A stretch of DNA of 41,149 nt. It comes from a virus. This document shows, one piece after another, positions 22,822 to 31,625 of this stretch. The notes beneath the pieces are model-generated. The model ran no database searches. It was given only the letters and a program-made list of their open reading frames with translations, and was not told the origin of the DNA. The stretch lies in IMG/VR virus record IMGVR_UViG_3300028840_006554, positions 1-41,149 of that record; one strand, given 5' to 3'. A program made the position numbers and the translations under genes. Position 1 is the first letter of the stretch. Every line of letters begins with the position of its first letter.

Positions 22822-25800
22822 ATGCGCGTCTTGATGCTACCTACCTTGGAATCTCAAAAGAACAGCCTTAATAGTGGGGTCAACCAGGTCTTGTTACATT
22901 ATCACAAATATGCCAAAAAGTATGGTATTGAATTTGTAGGGCAAGACCAGGGATATGACATCACGGCTGTTCATGCTGGGGCAAGTCCTGTTCGGGCTGA
23001 TGTGGCCATTCTACATGGCCTATACTGGACAGCTGATTACCCAGCCAGCAGGAATGAGTTCCGCACCAATGCCAGGATTGTTGAAAGCATCAGGACAGCT
23101 AAAGAGATTACAGTCCCATCAGCCTGGGTTGCAGAATCAATTCAAAGGGATGTCAGAGTCAGTCCCCATATTGTCCCCCATGGGATAGACATTGATGACT
23201 GGACTCCCCAATCGCCTCAGGGTAAGTATATCCTATGGAACAAGAACAGGGATAAAAAGGATGTCTGTGATTCCAGTATAGTTGTTGACCTGGCAGAAAG
23301 ATTCCCCAGGCATCTTTTTCTTTCTACGTTTGCCAATAATCCCCCACCTAATGTCAAGGTAACAGGCAGGCTGCCCTTTGGGGAAATGAAACCCCTGGTT
23401 CAGGGGGCTGGGGTATACCTGTCTACCACTAAAGAAACTTTTGGAGTAGGGGTCCTTGAAGCCATGGCCAGTCAAGTACCAGTTCTGGGTTGGGCTCAGG
23501 GTGGCAACCTTGACCTGATTCAGCATGGGGTCAATGGTTATCTGGCCAGACCAGGGGATTTTGATGACCTGGTAGGAGGGTTGCACCTTTGCTTGAAGAA
23601 TCAACAGGAGTGGGGGGCTGCCGGCAGAGAATTAGCAGCCCTGTGGACATGGGACTCAGCTGTTGAAAAATTAGCCAAGGTCTTTGGAAAAGCCAATAGA
23701 TCAGAAACCCATACAGTAGGGGTTATCATTCCTGTCTACAACAAAGACCCCAAAGATATTCAAAGGGCAATCTATTCTGTAATTGACCAGACTTTGCCCC
23801 CAGACAGGTTGGTTATTGTTGATGATGGTTCAACAAATCCTGATACTAAGAAATATCTTGATCAGCTAGAAAGGGACTTGACTGGTTATACCGGCATCAA
23901 TCCCCAGGTCATTGTAATGAGACAGAAAAATCAGGGAGTCGCCAATGCCAGAAATAATGGTATAGCCAGGGCAGGCAATGACTTGATCTGCTGTCTTGAT
24001 GCTGATGACTGGCTGGAAAAGGACTACTTAAGAATCTGTGTAACAGCCCTTAGGAATAACCCAGGCCTGGGGATTGCCTATACTGGTATGATGACTCATG
24101 AACCAGATGGGACCCAAAAGGTGGGCAGATGGCCCGGTCAAGCTGATGCCAGCAAACAGATGAATCGACGGAACCAGGTCCCTACATGCTGTGTCTTTCG
24201 CTACAAGGCCTGGGAAAGGTTAGGGGGGTATCGGCAAAGATATGCCCCTGATGGGGCAGGGTATGAAGATGGTGAATTCTGGCTTAGGCAGATGGCTTAT
24301 GGCTTTAGGGCAGAAGAAATTACCCCAGAACCATTATTCAATTATTCCTGGCTGTCAGGTTGGTCTGGTAGAAAAGACAAAAAGCGGATTGACTGGACTC
24401 AATGGCATCCATTCACAAAAGATCAGCAGCATCCATTTATGTCAGTAGTTCCCCCAGCCAATAACCTAAGTCACCCAGTTAGGCAATATGATGAACCAGT
24501 AATTTCAGTAATTATCCCAGTGGGCCCAGGTCATGAAAAGTACTTGGTTGATGCCCTTGACAGCCTGGAAGCCCAGACCTATAGAAAATGGGAAGCTATT
24601 GTAATTGATGACACCCCAAAGAAAAAGTTAAAAGAAAGATACTGCAAAGCATATTCCTACGTTAAGTGGCACCAGACAGAAAGAGGCAACCAGGGCCCTG
24701 GCAAGGCCAGAAATATTGGGGCTGCTGGTGCCAGGGCACCTTTCCTGCTGTTTCTTGATGCTGATGACTACTTGGAACCAGATTGTATGTCAGAAATGCT
24801 TAGGGCATGGAATGATACCCAGGGCATAATCTACACTGATTACACCAAGATTATAACTGGTGTAGAAAGGACAACGGTTGAAAAAGAAAAAAAGGTAAGA
24901 AAGATCAGGAATTATGACCCAAAGAAAAAGGTTGCTATAGCAGAATTTGCAGCATATGACTTTGATTGCGAAAGGGCCATTAAACAACCAGAACTGGGCA
25001 AGGTGCCCTATTTGTGGTGTTTGGTGACCTGTCTGGTGCCAACAGCCTGGCACCAGGCTATAGGGGGTTATGATGAAAAGATGTCCAGTTGGGAAGATGG
25101 TGACTATGCCTGGCGCATGGTCAAGGCTGGTCATTGTTATACCAGAATAGCACAGCCCCTGGTGACTGTCCGTTCTTACACTGGGAACAGAGTAAACATT
25201 GGTTTACAACAACATGAGAATTTGATAAAATATATCATACAGAAAGGTGATGGTGAAAATATGGGTTGCAGTGGTTGTGGGGGTAATAGGCGCGTATCAG
25301 TTCCCCAAAATGTTGAACAAGTGAATGCTCAAACAGCAACAACACAGCAGGTTGATGACTTTGTACTGATTGAGTATCTTAGGGACCCCATGGGCAGGAT
25401 CAATTCTGCCAGTCATCCTGTATACGGCAAGACTGTTGACCCCAGAACGAACCAGAAGAGATTTTATGGGTCAAGGAAATGTGGTGACATTTTCTATATG
25501 CATAAAGATGATGTTTTTATGGAAACCAGGCAAGGCACACAGGTTGACAGCCGATATAAGCTAGTTAGGGAAAATCGGGCTGTTGAAACTGTAGTTAAGC
25601 CCCCACCCAGGCCAGAACCGAAGAGCCAGACCCTACTCAGCGGGGACATAGCAGCCCTAAAAGAAAGAATTATGGCTCAGACCCAGGAAAGATTTGCCCC
25701 ACCAGAACAGGCAGAAATTGACTTGACCCAATTGCCTGGGGTAACCCCAGAAATTGTTGCCCAGCTTGAAGAAAAGGGCGTTAAGACAACCCAGGATATA

Positions 25801-25905
25801 TACCAACTGGGCATTGCTGGCTTAGTGACAGTTAAAGGCATTGGCCAGACAAAAGCCCAAACAATTCTTGAATGGGCCCAGGAACAGGGGGCGCAGACAG
25901 AATGA
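22822..25905 (+). CDS. Giant multidomain glycosyltransferase: GT4 + GT2 + GT2 + C-terminal HhH
   Basis: 1027 residues. Domain 1 (about 1-290) is GT-B, GT4-like: IVPHGIDIDDW and KETFGVGVLEAMA (the E-x7-E donor site, Glu205 and Glu213). Domain 2 (about 298-540) is a GT2: VGVIIPVYNKD, VIVDDGST and CLDADDWLEKD (DxD). Domain 3 (about 556-800) is a second GT2: ISVIIPVGPGHEKY and FLDADDYLEPD. The C-terminal region (814-1027) begins MGCSGCGG and ends with two helix-hairpin-helix-like repeats (LPGVTPEIVAQL and VKGIGQTKAQTIL). Three sugar transferases in one chain could build an oligosaccharide by channelled addition. The HhH tail is unexpected and may be a separate product from the ATG at 25261. Confidence 0.85.
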   Translation: MRVLMLPTLESQKNSLNSGVNQVLLHYHKYAKKYGIEFVGQDQGYDITAVHAGASPVRADVAILHGLYWTADYPASRNEFRTNARIVESIRTAKEITVPSAWVAESIQRDVRVSPHIVPHGIDIDDWTPQSPQGKYILWNKNRDKKDVCDSSIVVDLAERFPRHLFLSTFANNPPPNVKVTGRLPFGEMKPLVQGAGVYLSTTKETFGVGVLEAMASQVPVLGWAQGGNLDLIQHGVNGYLARPGDFDDLVGGLHLCLKNQQEWGAAGRELAALWTWDSAVEKLAKVFGKANRSETHTVGVIIPVYNKDPKDIQRAIYSVIDQTLPPDRLVIVDDGSTNPDTKKYLDQLERDLTGYTGINPQVIVMRQKNQGVANARNNGIARAGNDLICCLDADDWLEKDYLRICVTALRNNPGLGIAYTGMMTHEPDGTQKVGRWPGQADASKQMNRRNQVPTCCVFRYKAWERLGGYRQRYAPDGAGYEDGEFWLRQMAYGFRAEEITPEPLFNYSWLSGWSGRKDKKRIDWTQWHPFTKDQQHPFMSVVPPANNLSHPVRQYDEPVISVIIPVGPGHEKYLVDALDSLEAQTYRKWEAIVIDDTPKKKLKERYCKAYSYVKWHQTERGNQGPGKARNIGAAGARAPFLLFLDADDYLEPDCMSEMLRAWNDTQGIIYTDYTKIITGVERTTVEKEKKVRKIRNYDPKKKVAIAEFAAYDFDCERAIKQPELGKVPYLWCLVTCLVPTAWHQAIGGYDEKMSSWEDGDYAWRMVKAGHCYTRIAQPLVTVRSYTGNRVNIGLQQHENLIKYIIQKGDGENMGCSGCGGNRRVSVPQNVEQVNAQTATTQQVDDFVLIEYLRDPMGRINSASHPVYGKTVDPRTNQKRFYGSRKCGDIFYMHKDDVFMETRQGTQVDSRYKLVRENRAVETVVKPPPRPEPKSQTLLSGDIAALKERIMAQTQERFAPPEQAEIDLTQLPGVTPEIVAQLEEKGVKTTQDIYQLGIAGLVTVKGIGQTKAQTILEWAQEQGAQTE

Positions 25906-26225
25906 ATCTTGTGCCTTTCCTGGTTCTGATCTTAGCTGTCTGGCGCATATCCAGTCTGGTAACCCACGAGGATGGGCCCTACAAGGTCTTTCTTAGATTC
26001 CGGTTGTGGGCTGGGGTCCAATATCAGGCCCAGACTGGTGACTCTTATGCCAGCAATGAATTTGCAGCTGTCCTGAAATGCTTATGGTGTAATTCGGTCT
26101 GGTTGTCCCTGGGCTTGGTCATTCTTTATTACTTTTTCCCTACAACAGCAGTCCTGGTTTGTTTGCCCCTTGCTGTATCAGCTGGGGCAATTGTAATTGA
26201 TGGGGTGGTATTAGCACGACTGTAA
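25902..26225 (+). CDS. DUF1360-family small membrane protein
   Basis: 107 residues from ATG 25902, which overlaps the previous stop (ATGA). Pattern: hydrophobic start (LVPFLVLILAVWRISSLVTHEDGPYKVFLRFR), then CLWCNSVWLSLGLVIL and a final hydrophobic helix. WRIT.L...DGP, R..R and C.WC.S.W are the hallmarks of the DUF1360 family, known in Bacillus spores and phages without an assigned function. Two transmembrane segments are likely. No role is known. Confidence 0.7.
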   Translation: MNLVPFLVLILAVWRISSLVTHEDGPYKVFLRFRLWAGVQYQAQTGDSYASNEFAAVLKCLWCNSVWLSLGLVILYYFFPTTAVLVCLPLAVSAGAIVIDGVVLARL

Positions 26226-26235
26226 GGATGAAACA

Positions 26236-26589
26236 ATGAGTGATTATCACATTTTATCCGGTGACAGGTACGGAAATTCTTACACGGTAGTAATGCATAT
26301 TCCAATACCGGATCAAGCCAATGCTGTTGGAGTAAACTATCGAGTCGCTTTGGTTCAAATGCTGGGGGACACAACCAGTAGTGTTCCATTCATTGACGCT
26401 GGGGAGCAGACGCAACTTGATAATGGTGAATTGGTAGAACATTCAGAAAAGTTTAATACTAATCCGGGGTTATCACTGGCTCAGAATCGAGATGCAATTG
26501 ACATTCTATATAGCAGCCGAGTCAGTCAAGTACAAAATTATTATGCAAACCTTTTGGCTTATTGGGGATTTAATAGGGATGTTCCATAA
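26236..26589 (+). CDS. Hypothetical phage protein, adhesion/tail region
   Basis: 117 residues, no recognised family. It begins with SDYHILSGDRYGNSYTVVMHIPIP and includes NYRVALVQMLG; a mixed alpha/beta fold is likely. Its stop overlaps the next start (TAATG). The position, in front of virion proteins with repeats, suggests a small structural or assembly protein. Confidence 0.6.
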   Translation: MSDYHILSGDRYGNSYTVVMHIPIPDQANAVGVNYRVALVQMLGDTTSSVPFIDAGEQTQLDNGELVEHSEKFNTNPGLSLAQNRDAIDILYSSRVSQVQNYYANLLAYWGFNRDVP

Positions 26590-27071
26590 TGGCTAATGAA
26601 ATTCTTTACAAACAAGGCACCACTGTTACATGGACCAGTGCTGGCGGTGATGAAACATTGACTCTGACCAGTCTGGCTGATGGTAATGGACGGGCTGGGG
26701 ATGAACATGATTTTGGGGCAACCTATAGCGGTCTGGTGCGAATTCAATTAGAACTTGATTTCAATGCTGCCCCAACAGCAGGCGAAGTGGTTGACGTGTA
26801 CTGGGCAAGTTCTGCGGACGGTACTGACTATGATGGTGAAGTCAGCGGATCAGATGCAGCCTACAATGATGAAAATGATATGAAGCGATTGAATTATGTT
26901 GGGTCATTGGTTTGCACCAATGATACAGACCCACAGATTCAAAGCTGGTTGTATTTCTTGCCAGCACGTTATGGGGTGCCAGTTGTTAGTAATCAGTCAG
27001 GACAGGCACTAACGGCAACCGGAACTGATCAGATTTTGACCGTGACACCAATTATTACTGAGGTTCAATGA
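26589..27071 (+). CDS. Beta-rich virion protein
   Basis: 160 residues, acidic, rich in T, D and G, with strands like YKQGTTVTWTSA, LTLTSLADGNGRAG, LVRIQLELDF and VVDVYWASSADGTDYDGE. The overall pattern resembles short phage structural proteins with a jelly-roll-like fold. No family recognised. It overlaps the next gene by ATGA. Confidence 0.6.
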   Translation: MANEILYKQGTTVTWTSAGGDETLTLTSLADGNGRAGDEHDFGATYSGLVRIQLELDFNAAPTAGEVVDVYWASSADGTDYDGEVSGSDAAYNDENDMKRLNYVGSLVCTNDTDPQIQSWLYFLPARYGVPVVSNQSGQALTATGTDQILTVTPIITEVQ

Positions 27072-28606
27072 GCATTATTCGCCGCGGCGGGTGGCCCTTC
27101 CGTCACCCGCCCAACACGCAATTTAGGCTAAACAGAGGCTCTCCGCAGGCGCGAGGGCTGGTGGCCTGGTGGCCGACGCTGGGCAGCTATGGCTCAGTAT
27201 TGCGGGATTTTTCGGATTATCGTAATCACGGAACGCTGAACGACGATGCTACCTGGGCCATTTACCCTGAACAGGGTAATGTGCTCGATTTAGACGGCAC
27301 TGGTGATTATGTTGAAATATCTAATAATCAGATATTGGATTTTACATCCGCTTATACTCTGGCCGGCTGGATACGGCCAGAGTCAGTAATAAATTATAGA
27401 CCGATTTGGGTCAGAGGTGAGGGAAACTCAGATGACATAGAAATTTACTTGAATGCCAGCACAATTGTCGTATTACACAACCGGGGAAATGGTGGCACTA
27501 TTACCTACGCCTATGACTGGCAATCACCTTCAGCAAATCAATGGTCGCATCTGACTGTAACGTATAACGCAACCGACAAATGGCGCTTATTCTGGGATGG
27601 GGTAGAGGATACCGGCGGATCAATACAAGCGGGTAGCGGTGAAGCTCCAGAAGACACCAGTAAACCATGGCGGCTCGGATGGGCACAGCATGAAGTATTT
27701 AACAGTGGTGAAGAATATTTTTCAGGCCAGATGTCAGATCATCGATTTTACAACCGCGCCCTATCTGCCGCCGAGGTCCATTCCCTCTACGCCCCTGACA
27801 CCCGCTGGGAGCTATACGAGCCGGTGGCGCGGTTGTTCCCGGTGGGCAAGGCGGTCACGGCAGGGGACGTAACAGTCACGTTATCAACTTTGACTCTGAC
27901 TAGCTCAGCGGAAACATTAACAATAGGTGCTGGGGCAGTAGCAATCAGCCTTAACGAATTAACCCTGGCAGGGTCAGTCCCAGGTATGACAGTTGTCCCT
28001 GGGACCATTGCAATCACCCTCAACGAATTGACCCTAGCTAGTAGTGTCCCTGCTATAACTATAGTCCCAGGGGCTGTTGTGATTCTGCTAAGTGAGTTAA
28101 CCCTGGCTAGTAGTGTCTCTACTATAACTATAGTTCCTGGGGCAGCAATTATTGCCCTAAATGAACTGACCTTAGCGGGTTCTATTCCTACTATAACTAT
28201 AGTTCCTGGGGCTGTCATAGTTTCGTTAAATGAACTGACTCTGGCTGGTTCTGCCCCTGCTGTAACCATTTTGACTTCAGTTGAAGTCTTATTGAACACC
28301 TTAACCTTGGTTGGTTCTGTCCCTGCCATGACAGTTGTTCCTGGGGCTGTTGCAGTCACCTTAAATGAATTGACCTTGGCTGGTAGTACTGAGACAATTA
28401 ATATCGACATTGAGACTCTTATTCTGTTAGCAACTTTGACTCTGGCTGGTTCCGTTGAATCATTGACAGTTGTCCCAGGAGCTATATCTGTTGCCTTGAA
28501 TGAATTGACATTAGCTGGTAATATGGAGTCAATTAATGTTGTTACGGCTGGGGCTCTATTGGAAGCTCTTTTTAAGGGAATGTTCAAGGGGATGAATAAG
28601 CAATGA
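27068..28606 (+). CDS. Virion adhesin: LamG domain plus ten 23-residue repeats
   Basis: 512 residues. About 30-245 is a LamG/concanavalin-like jelly roll (ARGLVAWWPTLGSYG, DLDGTGDYVEI, SAYTLAGWI, NQWSHLTVTY, FSGQMSDHRFYNRALSAAEV). It is the usual sugar-binding laminin-G-like fold of phage and bacterial adhesins. Residues about 262-497 are ten tandem copies of a 23-residue unit (xVxLNELTLAGSVPxxTVVPGA). The C-terminus is short, helical and basic (FKGMFKGMNKQ). The LamG part may bind glycans on the host or on the phage's own glycosylated virion. Base composition changes sharply within the gene: CpG-rich, GC-rich segments at about 27070-27180 and 27745-27870 flank the LamG part. Confidence 0.75.
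   Translation: MSIIRRGGWPFRHPPNTQFRLNRGSPQARGLVAWWPTLGSYGSVLRDFSDYRNHGTLNDDATWAIYPEQGNVLDLDGTGDYVEISNNQILDFTSAYTLAGWIRPESVINYRPIWVRGEGNSDDIEIYLNASTIVVLHNRGNGGTITYAYDWQSPSANQWSHLTVTYNATDKWRLFWDGVEDTGGSIQAGSGEAPEDTSKPWRLGWAQHEVFNSGEEYFSGQMSDHRFYNRALSAAEVHSLYAPDTRWELYEPVARLFPVGKAVTAGDVTVTLSTLTLTSSAETLTIGAGAVAISLNELTLAGSVPGMTVVPGTIAITLNELTLASSVPAITIVPGAVVILLSELTLASSVSTITIVPGAAIIALNELTLAGSIPTITIVPGAVIVSLNELTLAGSAPAVTILTSVEVLLNTLTLVGSVPAMTVVPGAVAVTLNELTLAGSTETINIDIETLILLATLTLAGSVESLTVVPGAISVALNELTLAGNMESINVVTAGALLEALFKGMFKGMNKQ
27868..28550 (+). repeat. Ten coding tandem repeats of about 69 bp
   Basis: Units of 23 codons (one of 22) with consensus LNELTLAGSVP..T.VPGA. Neighbouring units are similar but not identical at DNA level, so the array is evolving by unit duplication. 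At protein level they should stack as a beta-solenoid or beta-hairpin stalk. Confidence 0.85.
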
Positions 28607-28917
28607 CCAAACCTAAAGATCAGGTTGTTGGTTTGAAAACATTGACTCTAAGGTCAACAGCTTATATTAGCACTAACCAAAGACCCCACAAAAAGCGAGT
28701 CTTTACTGATGACCAGTTAACATTTCTTAAATCAAAGTCAATTAATGATCTTGAGGAAAGAATTAAAAAGGGCAGGTTAATTATTAGGCTGTTAGATAAT
28801 CCTGCAATGCTGAACATGACTCCAAAGAGTGCAAATTACATTAGTAGTAATCTAGAATTCCAGATTGATGTCATTTCAGAGATTATTAGACAGAAAAAAG
28901 AAAAAAAGGAACGGTGA
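28603..28917 (+). CDS. Basic hypothetical protein
   Basis: 104 residues, basic, mostly helical in the C-terminal half (DLEERIKKGRLIIRLLDN; FQIDVISEIIRQKKEKKER). It overlaps the adhesin stop by ATGA. The 5' part (KTLTLRSTAYISTNQ) may be a short strand pair. No family recognised. It could be a small chaperone or connector for the adhesin. Confidence 0.5.
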   Translation: MTKPKDQVVGLKTLTLRSTAYISTNQRPHKKRVFTDDQLTFLKSKSINDLEERIKKGRLIIRLLDNPAMLNMTPKSANYISSNLEFQIDVISEIIRQKKEKKER

Positions 28918-28920
28918 ATT

Positions 28921-29382
28921 ATGGCTGAAGGTGACGGATTCATTTTTAACAATTTCAAAGAAGAAGTTATGGAAGGGGCCTTTAATCTTGCTTCAGGTGG
29001 GGATACTCTTAAAGACGCTATGTGGCATACTACTGTCCCTGATATTGATACTGATACAGCATGGGGTGATTTTTCTGGGAACGAAGTTAGTGACGGGGCA
29101 GTAAATTACACGGCTGGTGGTGAGACTCTAGCAAATCAAGATGTTACTCAAGATAACGCTAATGATAGAGGAGTCTTTGATGCAGATAATGTAACATGGA
29201 GTAGTTTGCTATTAACAACCCCAGCTGACGCAACACCAGACTATGGAGGAATCTATGATGACACTATTGCAGCCCCCACAGCTGACCTGATGATATGCTA
29301 TTTTGAATTGGGAACCACAGTAACCAATGGGGGCAACTATACCCACCAATTTGGGGCCAATGGAATTATATTGCTGACATGA
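28921..29382 (+). CDS. Acidic virion protein
   Basis: 153 residues, acidic, rich in D, T, N and A. It starts MAEGDGFIFNNFKEEVMEGAF, followed by DTLKDAMWHTTVPDIDTDTAW. The last part (FELGTTVTNGGNY and a final hydrophobic strand) resembles short phage minor structural proteins. It overlaps the next gene by ATGA. Function unknown. Confidence 0.6.
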   Translation: MAEGDGFIFNNFKEEVMEGAFNLASGGDTLKDAMWHTTVPDIDTDTAWGDFSGNEVSDGAVNYTAGGETLANQDVTQDNANDRGVFDADNVTWSSLLLTTPADATPDYGGIYDDTIAAPTADLMICYFELGTTVTNGGNYTHQFGANGIILLT

Positions 29383-29924
29383 CAGTTCAGAATTATTGGA
29401 TTAGGAATCAGCAAAACAGAATAGCTTTTGTCATGATTGATAATACTGGCACAGAGGTTGCAGGTATTGGGGATGGAAATCTAACCATTGAAGTTTCTAA
29501 GAATGGTGGGGCTTTTGGGGCTGCTGGGGGAACTGATACAGAAATAGGAAATGGCTGGTATACTTATCTGGCAACAGCAGCTGAAGCTGACACAGTTGGG
29601 CCTGTTGCAGTCAAGGTTGATGGGGCTGGGGCAATCCAACAAAATCTTGAATATGTAGTTCAGCAACGGAATCCCGGAGCAATCGAGTTTACTTATACAG
29701 TAACAGATTCTGTGACTACTAACCCAATTGAAGGGGTAGAGGTTTGGATTACAACAGACCTGGCAGGCAATAACATTATCTGGAATGGAACTACAGATAA
29801 CCTGGGAATTGCTAGGGATATTAATAATAACAAACCCTGGCTTGATTCTGGTACTTACTATTTCTGGAAACAGTATGGCAGCTATTCAGACGATGACAAT
29901 CCAGACACAGAGGTTGTAAGCTGA
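29379..29924 (+). CDS. Virion protein with Ig/CNA-B-like C-terminal domain
   Basis: 181 residues. The N-terminal half (RIAFVMIDNTGTEVAGIGDG; LTIEVSKNGGAFGAAGG) looks like a phage beta-sandwich adaptor; the second half (AIEFTYTVTDSVTTNPIEGVEVWITTD, then NIIWNGTTDNLGIARD) has the features of a carboxypeptidase-regulatory/CNA-B-like Ig fold that phages use for weak glycan contact. The stop overlaps the next start. It is probably displayed on the virion. Confidence 0.62.
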   Translation: MTVQNYWIRNQQNRIAFVMIDNTGTEVAGIGDGNLTIEVSKNGGAFGAAGGTDTEIGNGWYTYLATAAEADTVGPVAVKVDGAGAIQQNLEYVVQQRNPGAIEFTYTVTDSVTTNPIEGVEVWITTDLAGNNIIWNGTTDNLGIARDINNNKPWLDSGTYYFWKQYGSYSDDDNPDTEVVS

Positions 29925-31273
29925 TGCCTAGCAGCGGTAGTGGAACTATGACCCCCATTGGGGGTGGAGGTGCCATTGGCACCTTTGCTACTGATGGGAT
30001 AATCCCAACTTTACTAAGCCTAGACGACTTTGCCAAAATTATGGGCATCAACCCTGCCCATTTCTGGGGCAGCGCGTCAGCTAACATCATGCCCATTGGC
30101 AACAATGCCTGTAATGACCTTTGGCCAAAGTATAGTTGGCAATCAGCTGATAGAGTCAGTAGATATGATCTGTCTGTTGAGATTGCCAATGCTGAAAGGG
30201 ACATTGCCAGGGTTGTTGGGTATTATCCTGCCCCTAGATGGATTGCCCAGGAAAACCACCCATATCCCAGACATTACAGGCCTGATGTTATCACCTATGG
30301 GGGTTATGATGTCAGAGGGTACCATAAGTCAGTTAATGCCAATTTTGGCTATATTGTTGCCCCAGGTCAGAGGGCAGTGACCAGCATAGGGACTCCTAAT
30401 GTGGTCCTGTCTGATGAAGATGGGGATGGGTATAATGAAACCGCAACCGTAACAATTGCCACAACCTTGACTGATGAATGCCAGGTCAAAGTTTATTTTG
30501 CAGGGCACAGCGGTGACCCCTACTGGGAAATAAGAAACCCCAAGGCCAAAGCTATTAGTGGGGGCAATTTTACGGCAACCTTTTGGGCCTGGCAGCTGAT
30601 TGACCCAGACCTATGGGAAGCACTAACAACTTTAGATGGGTTTGCAGCTATTGACTGGACAGTTGCCAGCAACATAGTCACTACAGTTGATGTCTATAGG
30701 GAATACAATGACACTACTGCTACAACTGCAACCTTTTACTGGGAACCGGAAAATAGACATTTGGCCTACACAGCAGCCCTTTGCGGTTGTGGTGGGTCTG
30801 GTTGCACAGCTTGCACCTTGACAACCCAGGATGGATGTTTGCACATCAGGGACAGCAGAAATGGTATTGTGGTGCCAGAACCAGCAACCTATAGTGAAAG
30901 CAATGCAACCTGGTCAAGTAGCAGCTGGACTGTTTGCAGGGACCCAGACTTTGTCAAAATTTATTACCAGGCAGGTTTCTGGGACAATCAAAAAAGACAG
31001 GGCCTGATCTGTGACCCTTTAAGTAATTGGTGGAAACAAATCATTGCTTATCTGGCAGTTGCCAGAATCGAAAGACCTTTTTGCAGTTGCCAGAATGTCA
31101 CAGCCCTGGCCCAACATCTTAGAACTGACCTTGCCCAGTTTGGGGGTGAAATAGGATTTACTATTGATGACGACCTTTTGGGCAATCCTTTTGGAACCAG
31201 GCGCGGTGAAGTTATGGCATGGAACAAGGTCAAGAAACTTGCCCCCATAAAAGCAAAAGTGGCAGTGGTATAG
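29924..31273 (+). CDS. Virion protein, head-tail connector candidate
   Basis: 449 residues. After a Gly/Ser-rich start (SSGSGTMTPIGGGGAIG) a helical part (LLSLDDFAKIMGINPAHFWG; ISVEIANAERDIARVVGY-like) resembles adaptor proteins. A Cys-rich loop, CGCGGSGCTACTL, about residue 286, with further Cys (CLHI, CRDPDF, CDPL, CSC), may bind metal or be disulfide-linked. Position before the tail tube gene supports a connector or adaptor role but no family is recognised. Confidence 0.5.
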   Translation: MPSSGSGTMTPIGGGGAIGTFATDGIIPTLLSLDDFAKIMGINPAHFWGSASANIMPIGNNACNDLWPKYSWQSADRVSRYDLSVEIANAERDIARVVGYYPAPRWIAQENHPYPRHYRPDVITYGGYDVRGYHKSVNANFGYIVAPGQRAVTSIGTPNVVLSDEDGDGYNETATVTIATTLTDECQVKVYFAGHSGDPYWEIRNPKAKAISGGNFTATFWAWQLIDPDLWEALTTLDGFAAIDWTVASNIVTTVDVYREYNDTTATTATFYWEPENRHLAYTAALCGCGGSGCTACTLTTQDGCLHIRDSRNGIVVPEPATYSESNATWSSSSWTVCRDPDFVKIYYQAGFWDNQKRQGLICDPLSNWWKQIIAYLAVARIERPFCSCQNVTALAQHLRTDLAQFGGEIGFTIDDDLLGNPFGTRRGEVMAWNKVKKLAPIKAKVAVV

Positions 31274-31313
31274 TCAATGTGGTACATAGTGGTATATAGT
31301 GGTATAGTCAATG
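31264..31313 (+). repeat. 16-bp direct repeat spanning a stop and the next start
   Basis: AGTGGTATAGTCAATG occurs at 31264-31279 and again at 31298-31313, with a related AGTGGTATA between them. The first copy contains the stop of the connector candidate; the second contains the ATG of the next gene. Confidence 0.8.
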
Positions 31314-31625
31314 ATTAAGACTTGGATTGGTGAAAATGGAAAAAAGCAGGCCAGTCTGGTTAAGTTTCCAACAGATGACCCAGACTGGGGATTGCCTTTG
31401 CAGTTGCCTGATTTGTCTGATCTGGGCCCAGGGCCTGAATTTGAAAGGGATATTCATAATGAACTAATTGACAGAGGACTTTTTACTTGGGCAGATATTC
31501 AGGCCCAACAAAATGGGGTAACAGTAGCTGTAAAGAAAGTTGCTGCTATTCACAATGTTTCAGAAGCGGCGCGTCCAATTACGCGCGAGATTATATCAAG
31601 ATATAGGAGCGTGAAAAATGGCTGA
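31311..31625 (+). CDS. Small phage protein before the tail tube gene
   Basis: 104 residues. It contains PDWGLPLQLPDLSDLGPGPEFER-like acidic/proline text and then a helical C-terminus (DIQAQQNGVTVAVKKVAAIHN). Its place between connector candidate and tail tube matches head-closure or tail-terminator genes, though the sequence does not show this. It overlaps the next gene by 8 bases. Confidence 0.5.
   Translation: MIKTWIGENGKKQASLVKFPTDDPDWGLPLQLPDLSDLGPGPEFERDIHNELIDRGLFTWADIQAQQNGVTVAVKKVAAIHNVSEAARPITREIISRYRSVKNG

Noticed and set aside
25261-25905. Separate gene from ATG 25261
   Set aside because: It is in frame with the glycosyltransferase and there is no intervening stop, so it is recorded as a possible internal product rather than as an independent gene.
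27787-28587. 266-codon minus-strand frame over the repeat region
   Set aside because: It mirrors the repeat composition of the adhesin (repeated valine/threonine codons read in reverse) and has no independent promoter or ribosome-binding site.
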